DNA from: Cylicocyclus nassatus
Lineage: Eukaryota > Nematoda > Chromadorea > Rhabditida > Strongylidae
DNA: 64,000 nt
Assembly: GCA_958299035.1 (NCBI GenBank)
Contig: CATQJL010000316.1
Location: forward strand, 44,885,585-44,949,584
Direction of reading: 5' to 3'
A program made the position numbers and the translations under genes. Numbering within the stretch: position 1 is the stretch's first letter; every line of letters begins with the position of its first letter. This document shows, piece after piece, positions 9,585 to 17,889 of this stretch. Under the pieces are notes generated by a model, which saw only the letters and a program-made list of their open reading frames with translations, was not told the origin of the DNA and ran no database searches.

Positions 9585-10861
9585 GTCGGATGAAAGCAAC
9601 TCCACTAAGGAAACCAAATATCTCGCAAAACAAGTATAGGCAAGGACAGAGGATGACGAAATTTGCGCCAAGATCTTTTATTAACCAGCGTGGATTTTAC
9701 CCCAGACGTCCCTTCTTCCGTCAACGTCCATTCCCGTCTACAAACCGCGTACCATACACCAACACGACTACGATGTATAACGGATACGGACCGAGGATGA
9801 GGACGTGTGCTTGTGGCACACCCCCATGCTATGCACAGAATGTCCCTCTTGCATACGGTAACCCAACATCTGTACAACCAACCACCAGTTCTGCAAGAGC
9901 TATGAGCACTGCTCCAGGAGTACACCTTCTCTGCATCATGACACTAATCTGCAGCACTTTTGCAAATGCGGAGTACCAGATATGTGGTATAAATTCTTAC
10001 TCGAACATCTTCTCACTCCCGCAAGCCATCGACTGCTCAACTCCGGCGAATGCCCCGATGTTGCGAACAACAGCACATCTATTTGCGGATAATCCCAATC
10101 CATCCTGGCAAAATGCTACCAAATGTTACAGGGACGCTATTGAGGTATCTGTAAGCAGTTTCTTCCGAATTCGTACAACCACGACTATCCTACGACGCCG
10201 TCGTCTATCAATACCCCAGAAAGCCTGTGAGATGGCTCGTATAACTGGGAAGATACATGGACATGAGCTGTTTGCGCAGGCCGATGGACTATGGACCACC
10301 AAGGAGATAGAAGACAATGACGTGACGATACCACTATGGGGTACGAGGAATTATTTAGGTAGTGTGTACTCGGTCGAAGAAGGACAAATGGCTACCTTCG
10401 ATGGTCACCATATAATTAGCTCCTTGGGCGATACGGCAAATTGTTCATACTCACAAGGAGTCTGTCCCTCGCGGGAATACACAATTGTCTGGGAACCAGC
10501 TGAAGTTATACCGTCATGCAGATACAGACATGTGGGAACCTTCGAAGCCTTCGTTACTCTGAAGTATATCGTCCTACCTCATCCAGACCTTACCTTCCAG
10601 TTCTCCGAAGATACTGTTTTACATGACCAGCTTACCGAATTTTGCCGATTAGGTAACAACTACCTGACGACATCAAATCACATTATCGCCTTTCCCTATA
10701 TTCCCCAGGACCTCACAATCCAAGATTATGTCTTACGTGTCGCCTATAGAAGAAGAAGGTCAAAGCGTGCTACTCGGTACCATACGGACAAACAAGGAAA
10801 TACCTACCCCCGTGGAGATTGTGGCAGCGGAACCCATCTTGTTGATCAAACGACTATTTAA
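9464..10861 (+). CDS. Gag C-terminal tail running into N-terminal half of envelope-like glycoprotein
   Basis: A 465-codon ORF in the -1 frame relative to gag. Residues 10-45 form a charged coiled-coil-like continuation of Gag. Residues 50-105 are Arg/Phe/Pro-rich (GFYPRRPFFRQRPFP) and may bind RNA; there is no CCHC knuckle, only a CACGTPPC cluster. At residue 147 (ATG 9902) a classic signal peptide begins: hydrophobic VHLLCIMTLICSTF, then FANA before EY, an A-x-A cleavage site. The following about 280 residues contain about ten Cys, N-glycosylation sequons (NAT, NCS) and no zinc or enzymatic motif. Near the end lies RRRRSKR (10748-10768), a furin-like site. The frame then changes; the downstream glycoprotein continues at 10728-12434. 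Whether Gag and Env are made as one polyprotein or Env from ATG 9902 is unknown. Confidence 0.7.
   Translation: MQSGEGTSILEQERNEDRETLQAVNALLTDEKINRLEQELSRMKATPLRKPNISQNKYRQGQRMTKFAPRSFINQRGFYPRRPFFRQRPFPSTNRVPYTNTTTMYNGYGPRMRTCACGTPPCYAQNVPLAYGNPTSVQPTTSSARAMSTAPGVHLLCIMTLICSTFANAEYQICGINSYSNIFSLPQAIDCSTPANAPMLRTTAHLFADNPNPSWQNATKCYRDAIEVSVSSFFRIRTTTTILRRRRLSIPQKACEMARITGKIHGHELFAQADGLWTTKEIEDNDVTIPLWGTRNYLGSVYSVEEGQMATFDGHHIISSLGDTANCSYSQGVCPSREYTIVWEPAEVIPSCRYRHVGTFEAFVTLKYIVLPHPDLTFQFSEDTVLHDQLTEFCRLGNNYLTTSNHIIAFPYIPQDLTIQDYVLRVAYRRRRSKRATRYHTDKQGNTYPRGDCGSGTHLVDQTTI
9902..9970 (+). other. Signal peptide of the envelope-like protein
   Basis: Met-Ser-Thr start, a 14-residue hydrophobic core, then FANA/EY with small residues at -1 and -3. 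It lies in the same frame as the Gag tail. If used as an internal signal it would redirect the downstream chain into the secretory pathway. Confidence 0.7.
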
Positions 10862-12434
10862 CGTAAAGAAACTGAAAAGGATTCCAGCTTTCAATACACG
10901 CCCAGTAACATGGAATAAGATACTCACAGAATTGCAACGATGGAATATCAGTAATAACGACCTTTCAAGAACAGCCCGACTATACAAAATCGACGATCCG
11001 CGCCACATTGTACTACGGACCATCAGATACGGTGAATACCGTATGAAGCAGCTACGCTTGTTCAAGCAATCGGAAAAGGTCGTGCCATTGAACTACGCAC
11101 AACTCGAAACCCGGCGAGATCTGGAACTTGGGATCTCCACAATCTTCGATGAATACCTTAACGAAGAGTTTGGGAAAGCCGAATACAATGTGCCCGATTC
11201 AACCAACCAAGACTGGAAGCTGATAGCCCCATACTTCAACATCACCAAGCCGATGACGACGACGACAAGAGACATACAAAGGACAACCATTATACCCACT
11301 ATAGCCGGCATGAAGAACACCACAACACTTATGTTAACAACAACAACATCAGCGCTATCATCAACAACACCATCGACAACAAACAGTGACGACAACAACA
11401 GCAAGGAAAATCTCAACGGTAACCGACAGTCCGACAACGATGCCTTCAACGCAAGGAACTTCTCTTACATTATCTACTACACCTACTGTGGAAGTTATAA
11501 CGTCTCAGCCAGTAACGACTACAGAAATGGAGGTGTACTATCACACGCCTCTCCCTACTCTACAACCACCATACCCTGCATCATCAAGTGCACTCCCTAC
11601 GACGTCTACTGCTACTACCACAATACAACTACAAACTCCAACACCAACACCCAAACCACAAGATTCGTACCTATAGTTTGGACTGTTCCTGTAATGAGCG
11701 CCGTCTTATCACCAATACTACAAACGACGACAAGGGAGTACCGTGAAGTTTCAACAACAGCAGAAACTACAACCTTCACTACAACCCCTCCGACATTTTC
11801 TGTGCCCACACAATCCCCGGCAACAGAAAATGTCCCAACAAGGAATTTTGTGGCACGACGTCACTTCAATAATATCTGTGTACGAAGATTCTTGGAGTCA
11901 CAAAGGATACGTCTCCTGAGCTCAGTGGACCCCACCTTGGCCGCCAGAATCTTACTAGGAAGAAGTGATATCGCTGCCATCCGGATTGCCGATAATCTGT
12001 TGATTACAAAATGTCGTCACGTCACAACAACATGCACCTATGTTAATCATACAATCGATGGAACATGTTACACTTTGATGCCAGTAAGGATCAATAACGA
12101 CCTTTGGTTCAATGTACCTGGAACACAGGATTTAATACAATCTTCCGGTACGGTTCCATGTCCTTATCCATCTCCTAAACGTGCCAACATGACGCGAAGT
12201 CTCTTACTGCCAAATACCGTCGTCAATAATCACGCAAGACCTTTCCTCTTCGATAGTTCACCTATATTTTATCGCATCCTCGACAACTACGCATTATCAG
12301 CTATCCCATATATGGAAGTGCTGAAGGAGGAGCAACTGAACATGGCTGTACGACTTCAGAAGCGAGGAATCATTGAAGAAACCGTTTCACGGATACGCAA
12401 TACCAGCATGTCCGTCCTCGTTGTCGCTATATGA
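10728..12434 (+). CDS. Envelope-like glycoprotein, middle part with Thr-rich stalk
   Basis: A 568-codon ORF in a third frame, overlapping the previous ORF by 134 bp. Residues 1-170 are a mixed charged/hydrophobic region (KRLFNVKKLKR, IFDEYLNEEFG). From about 11255 to 11830 the composition is dominated by Thr, Ser, Pro and Asn, like a mucin stalk. A Cys-containing domain follows (about 11850-12220: KCRHVTTTCTY, DGTCYTL, TVPCPYPSP) with NHT and NMT sequons. The last 70 residues form a possible amphipathic segment. The membrane anchor is in the next frame (12373-12666). It has an overall type I membrane glycoprotein layout. I cannot assign a fusion-protein class, and no fusion peptide is obvious after the basic site. 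Confidence 0.6.
   Translation: MSYVSPIEEEGQSVLLGTIRTNKEIPTPVEIVAAEPILLIKRLFNVKKLKRIPAFNTRPVTWNKILTELQRWNISNNDLSRTARLYKIDDPRHIVLRTIRYGEYRMKQLRLFKQSEKVVPLNYAQLETRRDLELGISTIFDEYLNEEFGKAEYNVPDSTNQDWKLIAPYFNITKPMTTTTRDIQRTTIIPTIAGMKNTTTLMLTTTTSALSSTTPSTTNSDDNNSKENLNGNRQSDNDAFNARNFSYIIYYTYCGSYNVSASNDYRNGGVLSHASPYSTTTIPCIIKCTPYDVYCYYHNTTTNSNTNTQTTRFVPIVWTVPVMSAVLSPILQTTTREYREVSTTAETTTFTTTPPTFSVPTQSPATENVPTRNFVARRHFNNICVRRFLESQRIRLLSSVDPTLAARILLGRSDIAAIRIADNLLITKCRHVTTTCTYVNHTIDGTCYTLMPVRINNDLWFNVPGTQDLIQSSGTVPCPYPSPKRANMTRSLLLPNTVVNNHARPFLFDSSPIFYRILDNYALSAIPYMEVLKEEQLNMAVRLQKRGIIEETVSRIRNTSMSVLVVAI
11386..11676 (+). CDS. Alternative frame of the Thr-rich stalk
   Basis: Within the stalk this frame reads an even stronger Thr/Ser/Pro sequence (TTSALP-type, ending in TPTPTPKP) than the enclosing 568-codon frame, which reads Asn/Tyr-rich here. 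Two compensating indels near 11390 and 11680 would make this the original frame. The ACA/ACC-rich DNA has few stops in any frame, so the choice is not certain. Confidence 0.45.
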   Translation: MTTTTARKISTVTDSPTTMPSTQGTSLTLSTTPTVEVITSQPVTTTEMEVYYHTPLPTLQPPYPASSSALPTTSTATTTIQLQTPTPTPKPQDSYL

Positions 12435-12666
12435 GTCGACAACGCAAAAGCTCTCGGAAGGTGTGGAAGATATCAAATGGTCGATTCTATATACGATACT
12501 ATGGATTGCCATACCAGCTACGGTCATCTTCCTTTGCGTAACAGCTTGCGTTATTTACGCAAAGCTTTTCTTCCTCAGACGAGCAACATCAACTGCCGCA
12601 TCAGCTATGTTCAGCATGGCAAGGAACTTCACCCCCAAGCGAAGGAGTCGAAGACCACGTGCATAA
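12373..12666 (+). CDS. Envelope-like glycoprotein, membrane anchor and tail
   Basis: A 97-codon ORF that takes over where the 568-codon frame degenerates. It contains one strong membrane segment, from IKWSILYTILWIAIP through a stretch ending AKLFF (about 12484-12573). A short tail follows, ending in PKRRSRRPRA. A single C-terminal anchor followed by a basic tail is what a type I envelope protein would have. The stop TAA (12664-12666) is two bases from the ATG of the protease ORF (12669). That suggests coupled termination and reinitiation, or a formerly continuous frame. Confidence 0.65.
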   Translation: MKKPFHGYAIPACPSSLSLYESTTQKLSEGVEDIKWSILYTILWIAIPATVIFLCVTACVIYAKLFFLRRATSTAASAMFSMARNFTPKRRSRRPRA

Positions 12667-12668
12667 AT

Positions 12669-13034
12669 ATGTTAATGGTGGAACTACCGCAGGAAGAGGA
12701 CGAACAGGAGCAACTCTTCGTACCACGCATCTATGCAGTCGAGGTGGAATCACGGAAGTTACATCTACCCTACTTGGAAGTCAAGATTGGGAACAACTCT
12801 GTGACAGCACTATTGGATAGCGGTGCAGCCATATCATATATAAGGATGTCTACACTATTAATGATAGGAAACCCGAAACAGCTCACGGGGACATCAAAGA
12901 TGGCGACAACTGCGAATGGCACCATGATACAACTAGTGGGCGCACTCTCCTTGCCCCTTCGAGTGGCACACACACTATCATGCATTGTTTTTACGTATCA
13001 AACGAGAAGGATTGCCCAGCTCCACTCCTGCTAG
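12669..13034 (+). CDS. pol: Aspartic protease, N-terminal part
   Basis: Retroviral-type aspartic protease that would process the polyproteins. The frame is open from 12477, but the upstream part only shadows the membrane anchor. The ATG at 12669, directly after the env-like stop, is the likely start. The active-site motif LLDSGA is at about 12810-12827 (DSGA 12816-12827), with YLEVKIGNNSV before it as the usual first strand. The C-terminal third continues in another frame from about 12985, so an indel splits the protease here. Confidence 0.8.
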   Translation: MLMVELPQEEDEQEQLFVPRIYAVEVESRKLHLPYLEVKIGNNSVTALLDSGAAISYIRMSTLLMIGNPKQLTGTSKMATTANGTMIQLVGALSLPLRVAHTLSCIVFTYQTRRIAQLHSC

Positions 13035-13669
13035 GATCCGACTTCATTCAGGCATTGAATGCAAACGGGCTCTTGGTCTCGCTCGACCTCTACAACAATG
13101 TCATACGTATAGGCCCGGAGACAATCAATCTCGCGCCAATCAGCTATATTACATTGGCCGTTATACCACCATACGTCGTGCGACTCGCTAAGGACACATT
13201 TCTACCCCCACGAACTAACAACGTCGTGGAAGCCTACATCGAAGGACTAACATGGCCCAGATGTAAGGATTTCTACATTGAGGATAATCTCCGACCAATG
13301 GATGACATTTTTGTCATTGGACGAGCCCTCGTTACACCAGGCTTAGACGGAGTTTGCTACGTCAACATCCTTAACCCCTCTATGACCAACATCATACTCC
13401 CCAGGCAACTCAAGGTGGCCTGGGCACACCCAGCGTGTGAATCGGAAGTGTTAGTTCAACCGCTGGAATGTCCACAAGTCCAACACTCGATGGAGTCATC
13501 AGAAGACAACGTACATCAGTCAGTCGCTACCACTGTTGCATATGTCAGTGAACTGCCTCTGAATGAGCATGGTAACTACGAGCATATTCTGCCAGAAGCA
13601 GATTGGGAGTCCAGACTGCCTAGATTCCCTATCACACCAAATCCTCCTAATTATGACATCACCAAGTAA
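12980..13669 (+). CDS. pol: Protease C-terminal part and linker to RT
   Basis: Starts in the frame that continues the protease: PAPLLLGSDFI at about 13016-13050 is the family's conserved I/LLGxDFI element following the flap region. The remaining about 180 residues are a linker found before gypsy-type RTs, including VIGRALVTP and an acidic end. The frame ends at TAA 13667-13669. The RT ORF resumes in the same frame six bases later, so one in-frame stop separates protease from RT. It could be a mutation or a readthrough stop; no special context is visible. Confidence 0.75.
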   Translation: MHCFYVSNEKDCPAPLLLGSDFIQALNANGLLVSLDLYNNVIRIGPETINLAPISYITLAVIPPYVVRLAKDTFLPPRTNNVVEAYIEGLTWPRCKDFYIEDNLRPMDDIFVIGRALVTPGLDGVCYVNILNPSMTNIILPRQLKVAWAHPACESEVLVQPLECPQVQHSMESSEDNVHQSVATTVAYVSELPLNEHGNYEHILPEADWESRLPRFPITPNPPNYDITK

Positions 13670-13675
13670 ATCGAT

Positions 13676-14725
13676 TTGTCGCAATCGAGTTTGACAGATG
13701 ATCAGAAAGATCAACTACGAGACATCATTAGATGCCACACCAACGCTTTTGTAGGACCGGATGGACATCTTGGACACTACAGAGGGAACATACGACACCA
13801 AATCGATCTTATTGAAAATGCCACTATACCAGCAAGGAAGATCTATCGCGTGCCCCTCGAGAAGCGACAGGAAATCGAGAAACAGATAACGCAGATGCTA
13901 GAAGACGGTATAATCAGCGAATCAACATCACCATTCTGTGCTCCAATTGTTTTGGTGAAAAAGCGAGAAGCAAATGCCTGGAGATTCACCATCGATTTTC
14001 GAGGACTTACTATCACGAAGCCACAGCAATCAATTTTGCCTAATATTCAGGACATTATTGATTTGTGTGCTAATCAGTGCCTTTATTCGTCCCTTGATTT
14101 CCAGCAAGGATTTCATCAAATACCACTGGAAGAGGAACATTGTGAGAGGACTGCATTCGGTTTTCTGGGAGCATTTGAGTATATCCGGATGCCAATGGGA
14201 CTCAAAGGAGCACCAGCCACGTTTCAGAGGATAATGGACGACTTTAAAAAGTACATACGCGCAAGAGTCTTCATTTATATCGACGACCTTATCATAACCT
14301 CTGAAACCGCAGAAGAACACTTGGCAGATATCGATGAAGTATTGGGAAAGATCGAAATAATTGGCATGAAGCCGAAGGCGTCGAAATGCGAATTTGCAAA
14401 GGAAGAGATCAAGTTTCTGGGATTCATCTCAAGCAAAGAAGGAATAAGGCCCAACCCGAATAAAACTAAAGCCATCGACGACTACCCGCAGCCGACTAAC
14501 CCGACAGACGTCAAATCCTTTTTGGGAATGTGCTCGTTTTTCCGAAGATTTGTGCACAACTTCGCAGCCATTGCAGCACCACTCATCGCATTGACAAAGA
14601 AGAATACCCCTTTTGAGTGGACACCACGGTGCGAGGACCATGAATTGCTTGAAGGAAGCATTGACATCCGCACCTATTCTCGCAGCACCACGATTGGGGA
14701 AGCCTTTTATTATAGAAACGGATAG
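13676..14725 (+). CDS. pol: Reverse transcriptase
   Basis: Copies the element RNA into DNA. The N-terminal thumb-proximal sequence (RKIYRVPLEKRQEIEKQI) is followed by fingers/palm motifs: FCAPIVLVKK, WRFTIDFRGLT, LYSSLDFQQGFHQIPL (first catalytic Asp), FEYIRMPMGLKGAPATFQ, and FIYIDDLII. YIDD at 14276-14287 holds the other two catalytic Asp. KCEFAKEEIKFLGFISS and SFLGMCSFFRRFVHNFA follow, as in Ty3/gypsy. All catalytic residues are intact. The frame is lost near 14640 (after PFEWTPRCED); RNase H continues in another frame from 14613-14640, consistent with a single-base indel. Confidence 0.93.
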   Translation: MSQSSLTDDQKDQLRDIIRCHTNAFVGPDGHLGHYRGNIRHQIDLIENATIPARKIYRVPLEKRQEIEKQITQMLEDGIISESTSPFCAPIVLVKKREANAWRFTIDFRGLTITKPQQSILPNIQDIIDLCANQCLYSSLDFQQGFHQIPLEEEHCERTAFGFLGAFEYIRMPMGLKGAPATFQRIMDDFKKYIRARVFIYIDDLIITSETAEEHLADIDEVLGKIEIIGMKPKASKCEFAKEEIKFLGFISSKEGIRPNPNKTKAIDDYPQPTNPTDVKSFLGMCSFFRRFVHNFAAIAAPLIALTKKNTPFEWTPRCEDHELLEGSIDIRTYSRSTTIGEAFYYRNG

Positions 14726-15590
14726 TTCGGCAAAAGGTATCGCGGGAGTTCTTAAACAAGAACAGGAAGGCTTGGAACGAGTCATCGCCTATGCAAGTCG
14801 TACTTTGAGCAAACACGAAGCAAGATATCCGGCAATCGAGCTCGAAGCATTAGGATTGGTTTTTGCAGTACAAAAATTCCGACCGTATATCGACGGAGCG
14901 AAGTGCACAATCGTTACGGATCATGCACCTCTCAAGGCGTTGCTGCATCGAAAGGATCTTACCGGAAGGCTAGCCAAGTATCAGATCGTGCTTCAGGAGT
15001 TCGACGTTACCATCATATACCGACCGGGGAAGAAGAATGCTGTCTGCGATGCGCTATCTCGACATTTACCAACGAATGCCATTACAAGTGTCACCATGGA
15101 CAACCTGCAACTGGACACTGTACGTCAGGAGCAAGATGAGTGTGAATGGATCGCGAGATTGAAGGCAATGTTAGCAAACAATGAGGAGACGACGGAACTA
15201 TCTAACTACCTCCTCATAAACAACATCCTTTATAGGCTACCAAATCGCCTTTATCAAGACCCACAACTAGTCTTACCGGAAACATCTCACATTAAACAGG
15301 ACATTATCGCCTTGGCACATCAATCACAAATGGCGTCAGCACACTTAGGAATTAACAAGACACACGCAGCTGTTGAGAAGATTGCTATCTGGAATTGCAT
15401 GCGGAAAGATATCGCACAATTCATCGGCGCATGCCAACTCTGTCAAGCAAGGAAGGACCCTACGGCTTATAAGACGAGAGAACCACTCCACTTTCTAGAA
15501 GTATCCACGAGACCATGGCAACGAGTACATTCTGATATAATCGGCCTCCTGCCGCTGACGTTGGATGGAAACAAGTATATAATTGTATAG
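14613..15590 (+). CDS. pol: RNase H and N-terminal integrase
   Basis: Starts with LKEALTSAPILAAP, the usual linker after RT. RNase H removes the RNA strand; its acidic residues are visible in FIIETDSSAKG, ARYPAIELEAL and IVTDHAPLKAL, ending at NAVCDALSRHL. Integrase begins downstream: the zinc-binding HHCC site is HQSQMASAHLG then CQLCQARKD. The core starts at HSDIIGLLPL (first catalytic Asp). The ORF ends at TAG 15588-15590 after KYIIV. The core continues one frame back from 15587, so a small indel disrupts integrase here. Confidence 0.9.
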   Translation: MSGHHGARTMNCLKEALTSAPILAAPRLGKPFIIETDSSAKGIAGVLKQEQEGLERVIAYASRTLSKHEARYPAIELEALGLVFAVQKFRPYIDGAKCTIVTDHAPLKALLHRKDLTGRLAKYQIVLQEFDVTIIYRPGKKNAVCDALSRHLPTNAITSVTMDNLQLDTVRQEQDECEWIARLKAMLANNEETTELSNYLLINNILYRLPNRLYQDPQLVLPETSHIKQDIIALAHQSQMASAHLGINKTHAAVEKIAIWNCMRKDIAQFIGACQLCQARKDPTAYKTREPLHFLEVSTRPWQRVHSDIIGLLPLTLDGNKYIIV

Positions 15591-16357
15591 ACTCGTTTTC
15601 CAAGTATATAGTAGCGGAACCAATACCTGACCAGAAGGCCGACACTACAGCTCGCATATTTATTGCTCGCTTCGTAGCCAGATTCGGACTACCGGAAACT
15701 CTCGTGACGGACCAAGGAACAAACTACATGAGTGAAATGTTTCGCAACCTTTTGCGCAGTCTACATGTCAACCACCACACGAGTACACCGTATCACCATC
15801 AATCAAACGGACAGGTCGAACGCGTCAATCGGACTTTGGAAGAACAAATTGCGATTGCCACGCGCTAACGCAATGATGAATGGGATCACGCTCTCTATCT
15901 CATAGTACTCGCCTGTAATAGCATGGAGAATGCGTCGACGAAATTTTCACCCTTTTTCCTTATTCACGGACGGACACCTACTAATATCTTTCACCTTGCA
16001 TTGCAGTTGCCAACAAAGAAGTACGCCGACCCTGACGATTATGTGAACCATCTCACCAATACCTTGAAAGCCATTTATCAGCAGGTTTACGGAAATCTCG
16101 TAGAAGCTCAGAAACGACAAAAACATCACTACGACTTGAAGAAGAAGCCGGTGAAAAAGGATTATCAGATCGGGAAGAAGGTTTGGATAAGGAAGGACGG
16201 TGTGCATAAGCTTGCAACGAGATTCGAAGGACCCTTTCCAATCATTGACATGGAACTACCCAACATCACCATCTTTGATGGAAAACGCGAAAGAGTCATT
16301 CACGTCGATCGCACCAAACTACATAGAGATGTGGACAACACCGAAGACACCAAATAA
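15587..16357 (+). pseudogene. pol: Integrase core and C-terminus, broken
   Basis: Inserts the DNA copy into the genome. The frame from 15587 carries IDSFSKYIVAEPI, then LVTDQGTNYMSE (second Asp) and HQSNGQVERVNRTL (catalytic Glu). An in-frame TAA at 15866-15868 follows; the ORF resumes as 15923-16357. The C-terminal part has GKKVWIRKDG and RFEGPFPIID, a GPY/F-type module common in Ty3/gypsy integrases, ending at 16357. No chromodomain is apparent. With the upstream frameshift, this integrase cannot be made intact from the sequence as given. Confidence 0.88.
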
Positions 16358-17041
16358 GCTTTTCCCAGATCCCCTCTATGATGCGCTACCAACTAAGGAA
16401 TTTACTCAGGACATATGACACAAAACTCAAGTCAATGGAATACAAACCCCTACCTGATTTTCGATTAAGGCATGGAAATTGAAAACAAACGGCAGCTTCC
16501 CAACTCACTCGCCATGGAGACGTCCATGACAAGAATTTTCTCGGCGACGACAAACGCGATTATCGGATCCTTAGTTACATAGATGGCAGTTATTTAATGG
16601 ATTCTACACTATCTTCCAGGGTATCGGCCGACAGAAGTTATGGAATTACGAAAACCGCGGTCATTGATAACAAGAAAATGGTTGCGCGATGTACCCATGA
16701 GTGCGGATACTAAGGAAACCCACAGGAGGCAAATGGCACTTAAATTTGAAATTGGAGATGAAGAATCGCGTCGAGGATACTCGGCTGCGCAACCATTCCA
16801 CTTGACCTCGCGACGCGAGTCCGCACAAGACGTTGTATGGTTATAGATGGAGATATTAGATGATACGAATGCGCGCGCAAATAGAAAGTAGATGTACGAT
16901 ATTCGTGAGGAAAATAGCCGAGGGAAGACAAGGCCGGAAGCAAACGCTCAGGAATTCTTCAATTGATATCTTTGGAGCCAACATATTTTACTGGTGACAA
17001 GAATGGAGGTTGCGGGACGCAACCTTTCAATACCCCGCGGA
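16358..17041 (+). other. 3' non-coding tail of the LTR element
   Basis: 684 bp between integrase and the 3' LTR. There is no env-type ORF here, the usual place for one in env-bearing gypsy elements; the longest ORF is 68 codons (16640-16846). A small hairpin GGTTGCGGGACGCAACC lies at about 17007-17023. The bases abutting the LTR (CCCCGCGGA) are not a classic polypurine tract; AAGAATGGAGG at about 16999-17009 is the nearest purine run. Confidence 0.7.
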
Positions 17042-17817
17042 TGTAAGGTAACTTTCGATTATGCACGAAATGCTTTTGATCGTACTTGAAAGCCTCGATC
17101 ATGCGCCTGACTGTAAAGGAGGAAAAACGAACTGCTTCTTGGAAGTCGTAGTACCAATGGGACTGGAAGGAAGGAAGAAGTGGCTTCTAGAGATTACTCA
17201 TGCCTTTGTCAGAAGAATTAATGGTACTACTTGGACAATTGATGGCGGACGACAGAAAGGAAGTCTGGAGAAGAGGAGTAAAAGAACTTGTAGCGCCCGG
17301 TCTGTAAAGCACTATATAAGCATCACAGAATTCGTTGTAAGGGAGTAGTATTGTATAAGTTTTGCTTTTAATTGCCATTTTATATTCCCTCATCTTTCCT
17401 CTGAGGGCCTCCTCTCCGGAGGCCCGCTAGTTAACCTAGTTACCTCTTTGTTCCTATGGATGATCCTTTCCTTTTCACCCGATATGTCATCCGCTAATTT
17501 CACTATCTTGATTGATCCTGTCAATGATGCAAGGCCCTTGCGCGGGGATTTATGTAGTGTGTGTACAAGTGTACTCTGAGTTGGGAATAAATAGTTGTTG
17601 GGAGGTGGTGTAGTTTCAGCTATGTTGGCGGCGTTTCAGCAGGGCTAGAATCCTGGGTGGTTATTTATGATGTGCTAGCCCCGTAGCGTAAAGAAACTAA
17701 GGTTGCAACATTGCGCTAACATCAGGACTTTCTCCGGTCACGCCCCGGAATTGTGACATGGGAATTTATGATAATGGGTTAAGGCCGCACAAAGAAATAC
17801 AATGTACCGGCCTTACA
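17042..17817 (+). repeat. 3' LTR
   Basis: 776 bp from TGTAAGG to CCTTACA, collinear with the 5' LTR with about 10 substitutions, mostly in the first 220 bp and last 250 bp. It carries the same TATA box (near 17310), hairpin and AATAAA (17586-17591). It is followed at once by the ATAC duplication. Confidence 0.95.
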
Positions 17818-17885
17818 ATACGTACACACATACATACAGACATACAGACACACAGACAGACAGACATTCAGCTTTATATATAAGA
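17818..17885 (-). mobile_element. Helitron-like short repeat, right part, after the LTR element
   Basis: Continues the repeat broken at 5751. ATAC (target duplication) is followed by a CAGACA-rich tract and GACATTCAGCTTTATATAT, ending in AAGA at 17885. Read on the minus strand this is the TCTTATATATAAAGC end seen in the intact relatives. Confidence 0.7.
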
Positions 17886-17889
17886 CTTG

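Larger units (their letters stand above)
5752..17817 (+). mobile_element. Ty3/gypsy-type LTR retrotransposon with an envelope-like module between gag and pol
   Basis: A complete element of 12,066 bp: LTRs of 776 bp each, tRNA-type primer site, leader ORF, gag, env-like glycoprotein, protease, RT, RNase H, integrase, and a 684-bp 3' tail. The pol order RT-RNase H-integrase is that of Ty3/gypsy (Metaviridae). The LTRs differ at about 10 positions, indicating a fairly recent insertion. The coding region is nonetheless interrupted by several frame changes and at least two in-frame stops, so this copy is non-autonomous as written. It inserted into a Helitron-like short repeat. No polypurine tract is obvious immediately before the 3' LTR. 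Confidence 0.93.

Noticed and set aside
11386..11676. Independent gene in the alternative frame of the Thr-rich stalk
   Set aside because: ACA/ACC/CAA-rich DNA stays open in several frames. It is better read as a frame-shifted part of the same stalk.
16640..16846. A second env or accessory gene after integrase
   Set aside because: Only 68 codons, no signal peptide or membrane segment, flanked by stops in all frames.
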